Source: Halobacillus yeomjeoni (lineage in GTDB: Bacteria > Bacillota > Bacilli > Bacillales > Halobacillaceae). Taken from it: a stretch of 64,000 bases of DNA. The DNA lies in contig NZ_JAIVAI010000002.1 of assembly GCF_020171525.1 (NCBI RefSeq), positions 1 to 64,000 of the forward strand, read 5' to 3'. Of this stretch, positions 42,102-51,106 are shown one piece after another (within the stretch, counting starts at the first letter, position 1; every line of letters begins with the position of its first letter). The notes below the pieces were generated by a model that was given only the letters and a program-made list of their open reading frames with translations, did not search any database and was not told the DNA's origin. Made by a program: the position numbers and the translations under genes.

Positions 42102-43329
42102 GACTGCTCACCTTCGCTGAATTCAATAATTTTTCCCCTTTGTGGACATCTGCGTGCACTTTGGTCGGGAGCCCCCAAAGCTTGATGAAACCGACAGCTG
42201 CGTTATGGTCGAACGCATCTTCTTTGGAATACGTAGAAAGCTTTTCATTATAAAGGCTGACTGGTGATTTCTTACCGATGACCGTGTGATGGCCTTTGAA
42301 CAATTTCACTTTCACTGTACCTGTGACCACTTTCTGTGTCGTATCTACGAATGCAGACAATGCCGGCTGAAGCGGGGAATACCATAGACCGTCATAAATG
42401 AGTTTCGATAATTGCTGATCGACATTCACCTTGTATTGAGAAACTTCTCTCGTCAGGGTCAAGAACTCCAACTCTTTATGAGCGTTGATCAAAATCATTG
42501 CAGCAGGGTTTTCATACACCTCTCTCGACTTGATTCCTACGAGACGATTTTCGGTGTGATCGATCCGTCCGACGCCATGCTCTCCGCCAAGATCATTCAA
42601 CTTTTCAATCAATGGAACGAGGTCCATCGGCTGGCCGTTCAAAGCGACCGGCTTTCCTTCGACAAAATCTATGGAAATGATCTCAGGCTGATCCGGTGTC
42701 TCTTCAATCGGATTCGTCCAGGCATATGCGGCTTCAGGTGCTTCCTTCCAAGGATCTTCCAACACCCCGGCTTCACAAGCACGCCCCCAAATGTTCGCAT
42801 CGATCGAGAACGGGTTTTCCAGGTTCACTGGAATAGGAATCCCTTTTTCTTCTGCATACACAATCTGCTCATCCCGAGTCATTCCCCATTCTCTTACAGG
42901 AGCAATGACTTCAAGATCAGGATTCAGCGCTTGTATCGAAACCTCGAACCGCACCTGGTCATTTCCTTTCCCGGTACAGCCGTGAGCAACCGCCACCGCT
43001 CCTTCCTGTTCTGCCACTTCAACGAGAAGTTTCGAAATCAAAGGACGGGATAGAGCTGAAGATAGTGGATACTTCCCTTCGTACAAAGCGTTCGCTTTCA
43101 AAGCAGGCATCAAATAATTTTCTGCGAGTAACTCTTTCGCATCCACCATGATCGCTTTGATCGCTCCGACATCCAGTGCTTTTTGACGAATCGCTTCCAA
43201 GTCTTTTCCTTCCCCTACATCAAGCCCCAGCGCGATGACGTCATACCCGTATTTCTCCTGAATCCATTTCACAGAAATCGATGTATCCAATCCACCTGAA
43301 TATGCTAATACAACCTTTGGTTTTGTCAT
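42094..43329 (-). CDS. argG: Argininosuccinate synthase
   Basis: 411 residues. It joins citrulline and aspartate using ATP. The PP-loop is [17 protein letters not shown] (about 6-22); [15 protein letters not shown] (about 115-129) and [12 protein letters not shown] are conserved. First gene of argGH. AGGAGGAATAGAAATG gives the ribosome site. The N-type pyrophosphatase fold and length (about 400-411) are normal. Confidence 0.96.
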   Translation of the reverse strand: MTKPKVVLAYSGGLDTSISVKWIQEKYGYDVIALGLDVGEGKDLEAIRQKALDVGAIKAIMVDAKELLAENYLMPALKANALYEGKYPLSSALSRPLISKLLVEVAEQEGAVAVAHGCTGKGNDQVRFEVSIQALNPDLEVIAPVREWGMTRDEQIVYAEEKGIPIPVNLENPFSIDANIWGRACEAGVLEDPWKEAPEAAYAWTNPIEETPDQPEIISIDFVEGKPVALNGQPMDLVPLIEKLNDLGGEHGVGRIDHTENRLVGIKSREVYENPAAMILINAHKELEFLTLTREVSQYKVNVDQQLSKLIYDGLWYSPLQPALSAFVDTTQKVVTGTVKVKLFKGHHTVIGKKSPVSLYNEKLSTYSKEDAFDHNAAVGFIKLWGLPTKVHADVHKGEKLLNSAKVSSHD

Positions 43330-43356
43330 TTCTATTCCTCCTCTTATTTATGTCCA

Positions 43357-43615
43357 TAAAAAAATCCGTCTCCTACTTAAAGTAAGAGACGGATACTCTA
43401 TTCAAGAACCGCGGTGCCACTCTCATTGTCCAGACTGCTGGACCAACTCGAAGCTGATAACGGGGGCTCCCGGTTCTAGCTACTCAATTTCACTGAACTT
43501 CTCTGAAGTGCGCTTCCGAAAGGATCGATCACCAGGCTTGCACCACCCCTGACTCGCTGAACACCGTAACCATTCGTACTCTCTTCATCACAGAATGTAT
43601 TTTTATTAGTTTATG
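43357..43615 (-). ncRNA. T-box leader of argGH, arginine type
   Basis: The minus strand has the T-box AGAGTGGCACCGCGGTTC (43406-43423) and, just before argG, a 14-bp terminator hairpin (43364-43394) with seven T. The stem I side has the distal-loop sequence GGTGCAAGCC and GAAGCGCACTTC, in which CGC (43511-43513) is a fitting arginine specifier. Uncharged tRNA-Arg would stabilise the antiterminator and turn on argGH. The specifier is an inference from position. Confidence 0.85.
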
Positions 43616-43621
43616 TTTATA

Positions 43622-43649
43622 ATTATACAAAAGCATTCAAAGAAGTCAA
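43622..43649 (-). promoter_or_regulatory. Promoter of the argGH T-box operon
   Basis: Minus-strand TTGACT (43644-43649), 16 bp, TATAAT (43622-43627). Start near 43615. The 440 bp from here to the next gene shows only a weak hairpin (AAGGGGC/GCCCCTT, 43753-43778). Confidence 0.75.
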
Positions 43650-44087
43650 CCCTCTTTTTCAAAGAATGTGAGATTTATGAATCAAGCTGATGTTGATCTT
43701 CTCTTTTAATCAAAAGGGACTTATTTGAATTCGGAGTACCGGGTCGTCGAGTAAGGGGCCGCTTTTTCGACGCCCCTTTCCAAATTGACTTTCGAAAATC
43801 ATATTTATTGTTAAAATTGAAAACTAATAGTTAAACGACCTGAAAGAACGCTTATAGATGTATTCTTTTTGATTGAGCGTGTGCTGCACCGCTTGAATCT
43901 CTTTCTCGTTTCTATTCAGAGGTAAACTGAGAAGATGATACAATACGAGATGCAGATGATTTATACATAACTAATAGTAACTATCTTTGTGAGTCAGAAT
44001 TCAACATCGTATGGAAAGCTGGTAACGTCCAACCTATTGGACATCCAGTGGATGCTTCGTAATAACAATCTGTAAGGAGGTTCTATT

Positions 44088-44714
44088 TTGAAGAAAAAAA
44101 TTATTTTATTTGGTGCTCTTGCCTTGGTATTGGTTGTAGCAGCAGGAGCTTCGTTGATGAACAGCAAGCAGGAGAACTTCGGTGCGGTGATGTCCTCGCT
44201 GGAGGATACAATTGGCGGAAAGCCTTCAAGTGTTGAAGAAATGAAATTCCTTACGCACAAGAACATTGAACAGGTCACTTATTTCAACCAAGAAATGAAA
44301 GTGGAAGACAAAAAAATGAATGCAGGCGAAGCTCGTCAAGCAGCCATCGAATCTTTGATTGAAAAAGAAGCGATTTATCACAAAGCGAAAGAGCAAGGAT
44401 TTTCAGTCAGTGATGCTGAACTGAAAGAAGTCTTGGATCAGTATTCTAAAACCTTTAAAGAAGAAAAGCCTGAAGATTTAATGAATTTACTAAAAGGGTT
44501 AGATTTAACAATCGATGAATACCTATATGAATACAAATCTGAAGAGTATCGTTATCATATTTTGGAAAGTAAATTCGCTGAAGAAATAGGTAAAGACAAA
44601 GAAGGATTTGGCGAGAAGATAAATAACTGGAATTCTAAGGTAGATGGATGGGTGCAAGATTTCAAATCAAATAATCAAGACAAAATCGAACAAATCACAT
44701 CTTCTTTAAAGTAA
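44088..44714 (+). CDS. SurA-N-like exported helical protein
   Basis: 208 residues. N-terminal hydrophobic segment (about 4-22) as a signal or anchor. Then a helical domain: EARQAAIESLIEKEAIYHKAKEQGFSVSDAELKEVLDQY (about 82-120) is the pattern of the SurA/PrsA N-terminal chaperone module. No PPIase domain follows; the C-terminus is Lys/Asn-rich. Possibly a lone chaperone-like module on the outer face of the membrane. AAGGAGG is seven or eight bases before the start at 44088 (TTG). Confidence 0.75.
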   Translation: MKKKIILFGALALVLVVAAGASLMNSKQENFGAVMSSLEDTIGGKPSSVEEMKFLTHKNIEQVTYFNQEMKVEDKKMNAGEARQAAIESLIEKEAIYHKAKEQGFSVSDAELKEVLDQYSKTFKEEKPEDLMNLLKGLDLTIDEYLYEYKSEEYRYHILESKFAEEIGKDKEGFGEKINNWNSKVDGWVQDFKSNNQDKIEQITSSLK

Positions 44715-44730
44715 GGATGCATGAATAATT

Positions 44731-44762
44731 CCCTTCGCCACTTTGGTGGAGGGGATTTTTTT
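44731..44762 (+). terminator. Terminator of the SurA-N-like gene
   Basis: CCCTTCGCCAC / GTGGAGGGG-type stem (loop TTTG) and a seven-T run. Confidence 0.85.
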
Positions 44763-44871
44763 ATAAACAACCGCCTCTGAAGGAACTGTTTTGTTAAGGG
44801 CACTCTTCTGTGATTAATAGGGAATGTACTAATGAAATATGGAAGTTTCAAAAGTACCAAAACGTAACGTA

Positions 44872-44935
44872 GCTTCAGAAAACGAATAAACTCCTATGGA
44901 ATTCACATGATTGATGAGACTAAAATTTCACTGAC
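44872..44935 (-). repeat. Degenerate half copy of the palindromic repeat
   Basis: CAGAAAACGAATAAACTCC, then TATGGAATTCACATGATTG and ATGAGAC line up with the complement of copy C (AGAAAACGGGGAGACTCC, TGTGGAATGTACATGATAG). Only one arm and half the core remain. The rest of 44763-45009 shows no gene. Confidence 0.5.
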
Positions 44936-44945
44936 CCTAAGACAA

Positions 44946-44977
44946 AAAAGGCTGCCATATGCCTGGCAGCCTTTTAA
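44946..44977 (-). terminator. Terminator of the small membrane protein gene
   Basis: Minus-strand AAGGCTGCCA / TGGCAGCCTT stem, then six T. Confidence 0.85.
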
Positions 44978-45009
44978 CTAAACCTGTATCCTATTCAATT
45001 TCTTACAAA

Positions 45010-45429
45010 CTACCGCTGATCCCCTTCTTCTCCGGTCAACGATCTGACAAGTACAACACCTGCTAATATCGGCAGGATCAATTCTGTTTGAGGCATAGAA
45101 AAGACTTCAATGAATAATGGAGGATCGGCACTGAACCACTGTAATATATTCCACGGGGAAATAATAAAAGCAAGGATCAGAAGAGAAACCGAAAACAGCA
45201 ACGTCCAATCCAGCTTCCAATTTCCTTTGAATAACTGAATGACCTTTTTATATTCCAGCATTATTCCAAATAAAACTCCCAGTGAAGTAAATATGTAGTA
45301 GTACACATATAAGCCATCGAATCTTTCTTTCGCTATTTCCAGGCCTTCATAGGATAAATCCATCAAGAAAAACCAACCCGAAAAAGCAATGACGACGACT
45401 GCAATTTCTATGATTCTATTTTTCACCAT
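45010..45429 (-). CDS. Hypothetical membrane protein
   Basis: 139 residues with four predicted membrane helices (about 6-24, 42-58, 74-92, 112-128), and charged C-terminus TGEEGDQR. No known domain. GAGGGGAGAGT precedes the start at 45429. Single gene with a terminator. Divergent from the preQ1-controlled queC operon. Confidence 0.7.
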   Translation of the reverse strand: MVKNRIIEIAVVVIAFSGWFFLMDLSYEGLEIAKERFDGLYVYYYIFTSLGVLFGIMLEYKKVIQLFKGNWKLDWTLLFSVSLLILAFIISPWNILQWFSADPPLFIEVFSMPQTELILPILAGVVLVRSLTGEEGDQR

Positions 45430-45520
45430 ACTCTCCCCTCTCTATGTATGCTTAGATAATGGTAACATATTCAAATTCAGGATAACGAATGAATACTTCC
45501 TTTTTTCACCCCGTTCATGT

Positions 45521-45526
45521 TATAAT
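45521..45526 (+). promoter_or_regulatory. Extended -10 promoter of queCDE
   Basis: TGTTATAAT (45518-45526) gives an extended -10; the -35 is weak. It lies about 50 bp before the preQ1 aptamer. Confidence 0.5.
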
Positions 45527-45570
45527 TTCTGTTGGTCTGATAATAAAATAATAAATCCGTAAATATAACG

Positions 45571-45644
45571 GGAGAGGTTCTAGCGACACCCTCTATAAAA
45601 AACTAAGGATGGAACTATACCTTGCCTTAGGTATGGTTTTTTTA
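45571..45644 (+). ncRNA. preQ1-I riboswitch with terminator
   Basis: GAGAGGTTCTAGCGACACCC, then TCTATAAAAAACTAAGGA (45571-45608), is the class I preQ1 aptamer: P1 AGAGG/CCTCT, C-rich loop and A-rich tail forming the pseudoknot. It is followed by an ACTATACC/GGTATGGT hairpin and a T run (45613-45643). It should end transcription when preQ1 is abundant. It precedes queC, the expected target. Confidence 0.95.
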
Positions 45645-45697
45645 TGTTTTTGGGTGTGTAGAATTCTCTTTTTCTTGATTGAAAGGAGAATTTTTTT

Positions 45698-46366
45698 ATG
45701 GAAAAAAACAATAAAGCAGTCGTCGTTTTCAGCGGCGGTCAAGATAGTACGACCTGCCTTTTCTGGGCAATGAAAAAATTCGATCACGTCGAATTGGTGA
45801 CGTTTGATTATAACCAGCGTCATAAAGAAGAAATAGAAGTAGCCAAAGAAATTGCCAATGACATGGATTTGAAGCATCATATTCTCGATATGTCTCTGTT
45901 GAATCAGCTGGCGCCCAACGCATTGACCCGTGATGACATCGAGGTGAAAGATGGAGAAAATGGAGAACTGCCATCCACCTTCGTCCCGGGCCGTAATCTA
46001 TTATTCTTATCTTTTGCAACCATCGTCGCCAACCAGATCGGCGCGAAAAACGTCATTACCGGTGTATGTGAAACAGATTTTAGTGGTTACCCTGACTGCC
46101 GTGACGTGTTTGTAAAATCCTTGAATGTCACCTTGAATTTATCTATGGATGATCAATTTGTCATTCATACACCTCTCATGTGGCTCGATAAAGCAGAAAC
46201 GTGGGAATTGGCGGATGAATTAGACGCATTCACATACGTCCGTGAAAAAACACTCACCTGCTACAACGGCATCCGCGGTGATGGATGTGGGGAATGCCCT
46301 GCCTGTGAACTGCGCCAAAACGGTTTAGAGACGTATCTTGAAAAACGTAAAGAGGTGAAGCAGTAA
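45698..46366 (+). CDS. queC: 7-cyano-7-deazaguanine synthase QueC
   Basis: 222 residues. It turns 7-carboxy-7-deazaguanine into preQ0 with ATP and ammonia. The PP-loop is [16 protein letters not shown] (about 8-23), and the zinc site [10 protein letters not shown] (about 195-204) has a third Cys in [20 protein letters not shown] precedes the ATG. First gene of queCDE, overlapping queD by one base. Controlled by the preQ1 riboswitch upstream. Confidence 0.96.
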   Translation: MEKNNKAVVVFSGGQDSTTCLFWAMKKFDHVELVTFDYNQRHKEEIEVAKEIANDMDLKHHILDMSLLNQLAPNALTRDDIEVKDGENGELPSTFVPGRNLLFLSFATIVANQIGAKNVITGVCETDFSGYPDCRDVFVKSLNVTLNLSMDDQFVIHTPLMWLDKAETWELADELDAFTYVREKTLTCYNGIRGDGCGECPACELRQNGLETYLEKRKEVKQ

Positions 46367-46830
46367 TGTACGGATTTACAATTGTAGAAAACTTGCAGAA
46401 AATCGATCAGGATATTAAACGCGAAGAATTGAAATACCACAAAAAGCGTGTAATGGTCAGCAAAGAATTCACTTTCGATGCTGCTCACCACCTTCACTGT
46501 TATGAAGGAAAATGCAAAAACCTTCATGGACATACGTATAAAGTCATTTTTGGAATCAGCGGTTTCGTCGATGACATCGGAATCGTCATGGACTTCGGTG
46601 ATATCAAGAAAATCTGGAAAGAGCAAATCGAAATCCACCTTGATCACCGCTACTTGAATGATACACTGCCAAAAATGAACACGACCGCTGAAAATATGGT
46701 CGTCTGGATTTATGAAAAAATGGAAGAAGCATTGAAAAACGATCCGAATGACTGCCGTGTCGAATTCGTCAAACTGTATGAGACGCCGACAAGCTTTGCA
46801 GAAGCACGCCGGGAGTGGATGAACACATGA
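46366..46830 (+). CDS. queD: 6-carboxytetrahydropterin synthase QueD
   Basis: 154 residues, tunnelling fold. It converts dihydroneopterin triphosphate to carboxytetrahydropterin. Zinc histidines in FDAAHHLHC (about 35-43) and NLHGHTYKV (about 50-58); catalytic Cys in CKNLHGH. The usual C-terminal ETPTSFAE-type end (YETPTSFAEARR) is present. The start overlaps the queC stop (TAATG), and its stop overlaps the queE start, so all three are translationally coupled. The N-terminal extension of about 28 residues is typical of Bacillus QueD. Confidence 0.94.
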   Translation: MYGFTIVENLQKIDQDIKREELKYHKKRVMVSKEFTFDAAHHLHCYEGKCKNLHGHTYKVIFGISGFVDDIGIVMDFGDIKKIWKEQIEIHLDHRYLNDTLPKMNTTAENMVVWIYEKMEEALKNDPNDCRVEFVKLYETPTSFAEARREWMNT

Positions 46831-47555
46831 ATAAGTACCCCGTATTAGAAATCTTCGGACCGACCATCCAGGGAGAAGGAATGGTCGTCGGCCGGAAAAC
46901 GATGTTCGTCCGGACGGCCGGGTGCGACTATAGCTGCGCCTGGTGTGATTCTGCGTTTACATGGGACGGCAGCGCCAAAGAGGATATCGAACGATTGACC
47001 GCCGAAGAGATCATTGATCGGTTGAATGACATCGGTGGCAACAAATTCAACCACGTCACGATATCAGGAGGAAACCCTGCGCTTTTGAAAAATTTACATG
47101 AGCTGATCGATCCTCTACACGAACAAGGGGTCGAAGTGGCTCTTGAAACACAGGGAAGCCGCTGGCAGGATTGGTTCACTTCCATTGATGACTTGACCAT
47201 TTCCCCGAAGCCGCCAAGTTCGAAAATGAAAACGAACTGGAGCATATTGGATGATATCATCCACCGTTTGAAAGAAGCCGGCCGCCTTCGGAACACAAGC
47301 TTGAAAGTGGTCATTTTTAATGAAGAAGATATGCGTTATGCAGAGGACGTACACGAACGTTATCCTGATGTTCCTTTCTTCCTGCAGGTAGGAAATGATG
47401 ATTTGGAAGAAGATGAGTCTGCGAATCTCGCAAGTCATCTATTGGATCAGTACGAATGGCTGATCGACCAGGCCGTCGCTTCAGAGAAATTGAACCAAGC
47501 GCGGGTACTGCCACAAGTACATGCGCTCGTATGGGGAAATAAGCGTGGAGTATAG
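46827..47555 (+). CDS. queE: 7-carboxy-7-deazaguanine synthase QueE
   Basis: 242 residues, radical SAM. It contracts the pterin ring to 7-carboxy-7-deazaguanine. The cluster motif C-x3-C-x2-C is in AGCDYSCAWCDS (about 33-40), substrate loop at FGPTIQGEG (about 9-17), and the GGN motif is ISGGNPAL. Start at 46827 by the ATGA overlap with the queD stop, rather than 46815. Last of the operon; queF does not follow, so preQ0 reduction must be encoded elsewhere. Confidence 0.94.
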   Translation: MNKYPVLEIFGPTIQGEGMVVGRKTMFVRTAGCDYSCAWCDSAFTWDGSAKEDIERLTAEEIIDRLNDIGGNKFNHVTISGGNPALLKNLHELIDPLHEQGVEVALETQGSRWQDWFTSIDDLTISPKPPSSKMKTNWSILDDIIHRLKEAGRLRNTSLKVVIFNEEDMRYAEDVHERYPDVPFFLQVGNDDLEEDESANLASHLLDQYEWLIDQAVASEKLNQARVLPQVHALVWGNKRGV

Positions 47556-47557
47556 GG

Positions 47558-47632
47558 TATCAGCGATTTTCTGATTATATCAGCGGAAAATTGGATTTAT
47601 CAGCGAAAAAGTTCATTTATCGACCAAACTCA
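47558..47632 (+). repeat. TATCAGCG short-repeat element, locus 2
   Basis: TATCAGCG at 47558, 47578 and 47598 and TATCGACC at 47618: an exact 20-bp period. It sits between the queE stop and its terminator, and ends TATCGACCAAACT as at 40641-40653. Confidence 0.65.
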
Positions 47633-47633
47633 A

Positions 47634-47666
47634 AAAAATCCACCTGCTACAATTGCAGGTGGATTT
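47634..47666. terminator. Bidirectional terminator between queE and the Pmp3 gene
   Basis: AAATCCACCTGC / GCAGGTGGATTT stem with A run before and T-rich after. Confidence 0.85.
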
Positions 47667-47671
47667 CTTAT

Positions 47672-47830
47672 TTAATGAGCGTAGTGATCTTTTACGACAA
47701 GAGCTGCGTGGACAGCCCCCGGCACGAAGAAAATCAACGTCAATATCAAGTTCAAAATTGCTTTCATCGGTTTGCCTGTCAATAAAACAGCAACAGGTGG
47801 TAGAAATATAGCTAGAATGTATAATAACAT
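47672..47830 (-). CDS. YqaE/Pmp3 family membrane peptide
   Basis: 52 residues: MLLYILAIFLPPVAVLLTGKP, then LNLILTLIFFVPGAVHAALVV and the tail KDHYAH. Two membrane helices joined by a short loop with the LPPVAVLL and PGAVHA motifs identify the Pmp3/YqaE family, small hydrophobic proteins linked to membrane potential and salt stress in plants and yeast. AAAGGAGTG is eight bases before the ATG. Role in salt tolerance here is an inference. Confidence 0.88.
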   Translation of the reverse strand: MLLYILAIFLPPVAVLLTGKPMKAILNLILTLIFFVPGAVHAALVVKDHYAH

Positions 47831-47890
47831 CAACGATTCACTCCTTTAGCAGTTCTACTAATTACGTACCCTCTCTCATAGGTTCTATAA

Positions 47891-48580
47891 CTACTTTCTT
47901 CTCCGCCTTTGATTCCAAAGCGTCATTTCAAGAGCTGAAATACATACGAACAACCAGGCCAGTCCAAACAGAAATCCTGCGAGAATATCTGTAAGGTAAT
48001 GGACACCTAAGTAGACGCGGCTCAATCCGACAGCTAAAATCAATAAAACTAGAAAACTGTTCAAGATCCACTTGAGTGACTTTTTCCAATGAGTGATGGT
48101 TACGAGATAAACAAGAAATCCATAGAACACGATCGCTCCGGTAGAGTGACCGCTCGGAAAGCTGAAGCCCGTGCCATCATATTCTGCGAGCACTTCCGGC
48201 CGCTGCCGTTCGAAATATAATTTCAGCAGCTTCGTCAAAGCGCTGATTCCCAGCATGTTGATGATAAAATAAACCGCCACCCAACGGCTGAATGCGGAAC
48301 CTAAAAACAGATAGACAACCAGGATAATGGATGCAGTCGTAATCCACCATACAGATCCTGTCTCTGTAATCCAGGTGAAGGTTTGATCAAGCCACCCGGA
48401 TTGGATGGCTACAACGACATCAATCGCCCATTGATCAATAAGAAACTTTTCGTCTTCCATTACTTGATCCGCTAATTCAAAGAACAAATTGAACGCTACG
48501 CCAATCGTGATGAATCCGATTAAAATAGTGAATACAGATGCTTTAGATAGGTCTGATACTTTCGTTCCAGAAAACAACAT
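47891..48580 (-). CDS. PAP2 family membrane phosphatase
   Basis: 229 residues from the ATG at 48580 (GAGGTG six bases upstream). Six membrane helices and the PAP2 triad: KLYFERQRP (about 122), PSGHS (about 146) and SRVYLGVHYLTD (about 188-199). Such enzymes dephosphorylate undecaprenyl pyrophosphate, phosphatidic acid or phosphatidylglycerophosphate on the outer face. The exact lipid is unknown. C-terminus ends in basic RRRRK. Confidence 0.9.
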   Translation of the reverse strand: MLFSGTKVSDLSKASVFTILIGFITIGVAFNLFFELADQVMEDEKFLIDQWAIDVVVAIQSGWLDQTFTWITETGSVWWITTASIILVVYLFLGSAFSRWVAVYFIINMLGISALTKLLKLYFERQRPEVLAEYDGTGFSFPSGHSTGAIVFYGFLVYLVTITHWKKSLKWILNSFLVLLILAVGLSRVYLGVHYLTDILAGFLFGLAWLFVCISALEMTLWNQRRRRK

Positions 48581-48651
48581 AGGCAACACCTCTTATACTC
48601 GATCTTTTTTGCCTATTTCCCTGTTTTCCAGTTATAAAACAAATCAATTGG

Positions 48652-49131
48652 TCATGTGCCGTAATTTTCCTTCTCCTCATGTGATTTTTGATCGATCTTC
48701 TTCGCACGACTCCAGTAGCCTCCACTGACACCGATGATACTTCCAATATAGTAGCTGAATACACTTCTTCCTGTTTCTTCCACCGGTAAATCGAGGAACC
48801 ATAACGCTGAAAAAGCAAGAATGGCGAGCAGTACCATAAATGAGAATCCGATGTTTCTTTGGCGCTGCCACTTCTTTTCCCCTAAACGATCACGCTCATA
48901 TTCCATGATTTTTTTATGTGTGCGCGTCCCGACTACTTTACCGGTCTTCTTCTGATAGAAGAAAATGAATACCACCCCAACCAATAAAACACCTAAGACC
49001 ACAGCAAAAATATTCTTAGATACATCAGAGACTAACAAATAATGGGCCAGCCCTTCTGCCAGCAGCACCCAAACTATTATTTGAATGAAATGTCTGATCC
49101 TGAGGCTCCGAATCGTTTGATTTTCTTTCAT
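48652..49131 (-). CDS. Hypothetical membrane protein
   Basis: 159 residues from the ATG at 49131 (AAAGGTG upstream). Two pairs of helices (about 13-32, 37-55; 88-105, 117-134) separated by a basic cytosolic loop with THKKIMEYERDRLGEKKW. The tail is charged. No family recognised. Lies 71 bp before the PAP2 gene on the same strand and may be cotranscribed. Confidence 0.65.
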   Translation of the reverse strand: MKENQTIRSLRIRHFIQIIVWVLLAEGLAHYLLVSDVSKNIFAVVLGVLLVGVVFIFFYQKKTGKVVGTRTHKKIMEYERDRLGEKKWQRQRNIGFSFMVLLAILAFSALWFLDLPVEETGRSVFSYYIGSIIGVSGGYWSRAKKIDQKSHEEKENYGT

Positions 49132-49194
49132 CTCCACACACCTTTCAACCATATTTTTACAATTAACTTATACATACCCCTAATTAAATAATAA

Positions 49195-49226
49195 AAACCC
49201 GCACTTTAATCGACATAGTGCGGGTT
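49195..49226 (-). terminator. Terminator of the BCCT gene
   Basis: Minus-strand AACCCGCACT / AGTGCGGGTT stem followed by TTTTATTATT. Confidence 0.85.
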
Positions 49227-49233
49227 CATCTAT

Positions 49234-50817
49234 TTATGAAGTTTTCCGTTTTTTCACATCTTCAACAGAAGGGAGAGGTTGATCACTGATGATCCCCTGC
49301 TCTTTCGCCATCACTTTGGCCAGCTTCGGAGCAAGCCAAACCGGTGGAAGAAGTAAGAGGGAGACTGGAACAGCCGTGACAACGATGAAGTTCTGTAACG
49401 TCTGAATACTACTCTCTCCAATTCCGAGCAACGTTGCGGCAATAGCACCGAACAGCAGCGCCCAGAACACACGCAGCATGCGAGGCGGATGAGTGTTTCC
49501 TGTCAACGTAACAGCGACAGAGTAGGACATGGAGTCCGCAGTCGTCGCGACAAAGATGATAGTCACGACCAAGAATCCTGCCGCCATGACCATACCGAAT
49601 GGCACTTGCTCCATAATCGCCATGACAGCTGCCGGCATGCCTGTTTCATTCAATGCTGTAGAGATCGCTCCCGGATTTTCAAGTTCGTAAAACAATCCTG
49701 AGCCGCCAACAACGGCAAACCAGAAGTTACTGACGATCGGTGCGATAATCGCTACCGCCAGAATCAACTCTCGAATCGTGCGACCTCTTGAAATACGGCT
49801 GATGAACATCGCCATAGCTGGACCGAATCCCAGGAACCATCCCCAGAAGAACACAGTCCAGTATCCTAACCAGCCGCTATCCCCACGGTACAGACTCATT
49901 TGAATGAAGTTTTGAATTTGATACGCTTCTGCACCGATGAAAGAATCGATGATGAATAACGTCGGTCCTAAAATCAACATTCCGATCATCAATACGATAG
50001 CAAGGCCCACATTCATCCGGCTAAGCAGCTGGATTCCTTTGTCAACGCCTGAAGCTGCTGATACAGCTGCAATGGTAACTAAAAAGATAATGACGAGCGA
50101 CTGAGTGAACATCGTGTTCGGAATACCAAATAGATAGTCCAACGCGTATCCCACCTGCAGTCCTAAGAAACCGATGGGACCGATCGTACCAGCTGCCACA
50201 GCTACAATCGATACAATATCCGCAGTTGACCCAAGCACACTATTTTTGTTGAAAATTTTCTCACCGGCTATCGGATACAAAATCGTACGAGGCTTAAGCG
50301 GATATCCTTTGTGATAGTGCGCGTACATCAATACGATTGTCGCTACGGTACCGAGACACGCCCATCCCGTGAATCCCCAGTGGAAAAAGCTCTGAGCCAA
50401 TCCAGGGATGACCGCTTCTGCTCTTGTCATGCCATCTTCTGCAAATAACGGTGGAGTGGACAAGAAATGATAAATCGGTTCACCGGCTGCCCAGAAAACC
50501 CCTCCACTTGCGAGCAATGTACATAATATCATGGAAACCCAACGGAACCATCCGTTTTCAGGTTTATCTTTTTTACCTAATCTCACTTTTCCATATTTCG
50601 ATAGTGCCATCCACACTCCCACTACGAATGTAGCCAGCAATAAGAGCTGCCAGAAAGCACCAAAGAATGTAACAGAGAAGTCGAACGAACTGGAAATCCA
50701 CTCACCCATCATGGTTTTGTTCATTAGAGACAAGAGTAGGAATAAGACCAACATGCCTCCACTGATACCGAAAGCGATCCAGTCCACCTTCGTTCTGTTA
50801 CCGATCTTTTCGTTCAT
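49234..50817 (-). CDS. BCCT family osmolyte transporter
   Basis: 527 residues from the ATG at 50817 (TAGGAGG six bases upstream); the frame is open to 50904. Twelve membrane helices. The BCCT signature is in FFHWGFTGWACLG and FFWGWFLGFGPAMAMFISRISRGRTIRE (about 330-358), with the Trp-rich substrate box. These sodium- or proton-coupled carriers import glycine betaine, choline or carnitine. Consistent with a halophile accumulating compatible solutes; which solute is not decidable. Short charged C-terminus (about 500-527). Single gene. Confidence 0.93.
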   Translation of the reverse strand: MNEKIGNRTKVDWIAFGISGGMLVLFLLLSLMNKTMMGEWISSSFDFSVTFFGAFWQLLLLATFVVGVWMALSKYGKVRLGKKDKPENGWFRWVSMILCTLLASGGVFWAAGEPIYHFLSTPPLFAEDGMTRAEAVIPGLAQSFFHWGFTGWACLGTVATIVLMYAHYHKGYPLKPRTILYPIAGEKIFNKNSVLGSTADIVSIVAVAAGTIGPIGFLGLQVGYALDYLFGIPNTMFTQSLVIIFLVTIAAVSAASGVDKGIQLLSRMNVGLAIVLMIGMLILGPTLFIIDSFIGAEAYQIQNFIQMSLYRGDSGWLGYWTVFFWGWFLGFGPAMAMFISRISRGRTIRELILAVAIIAPIVSNFWFAVVGGSGLFYELENPGAISTALNETGMPAAVMAIMEQVPFGMVMAAGFLVVTIIFVATTADSMSYSVAVTLTGNTHPPRMLRVFWALLFGAIAATLLGIGESSIQTLQNFIVVTAVPVSLLLLPPVWLAPKLAKVMAKEQGIISDQPLPSVEDVKKRKTS

Positions 50818-51068
50818 TATTTTCCTCCTAGGTGTTTTTAACCTTTTTTCTTTTATGAAAAAGCCATCATATATAAAAATGTTTGAATCCGGCTTTTTAC
50901 ACATAGTGGTTAATTATAGAGATGTACGGACAACCCGTCAACTAGCTGGTTACACCTGAATATAGAGGAAACGAGCGCATAGGATAGCTCATGTTCACTG
51001 AGTGTTAAAGAAACGTCATTATGCCACCTAACAACAAGGGATAAGCTCTAATGTGGGTCTTAGACAAT

Positions 51069-51098
51069 AAAAAAACACCCATTTAAGGGTGCTTTTTT
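51069..51098. terminator. Terminator of the LIV-acyl-CoA synthetase operon
   Basis: AAAAACACCC / GGGTGCTTTTTT stem; T run on both strands. It follows livF. Confidence 0.85.
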
Positions 51099-51106
51099 GT
51101 CCGAAG

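Noticed and set aside
43753-43778. AAGGGGC/GCCCCTT hairpin as a terminator
   Set aside because: No T run on either strand after the stem and no gene ending nearby.
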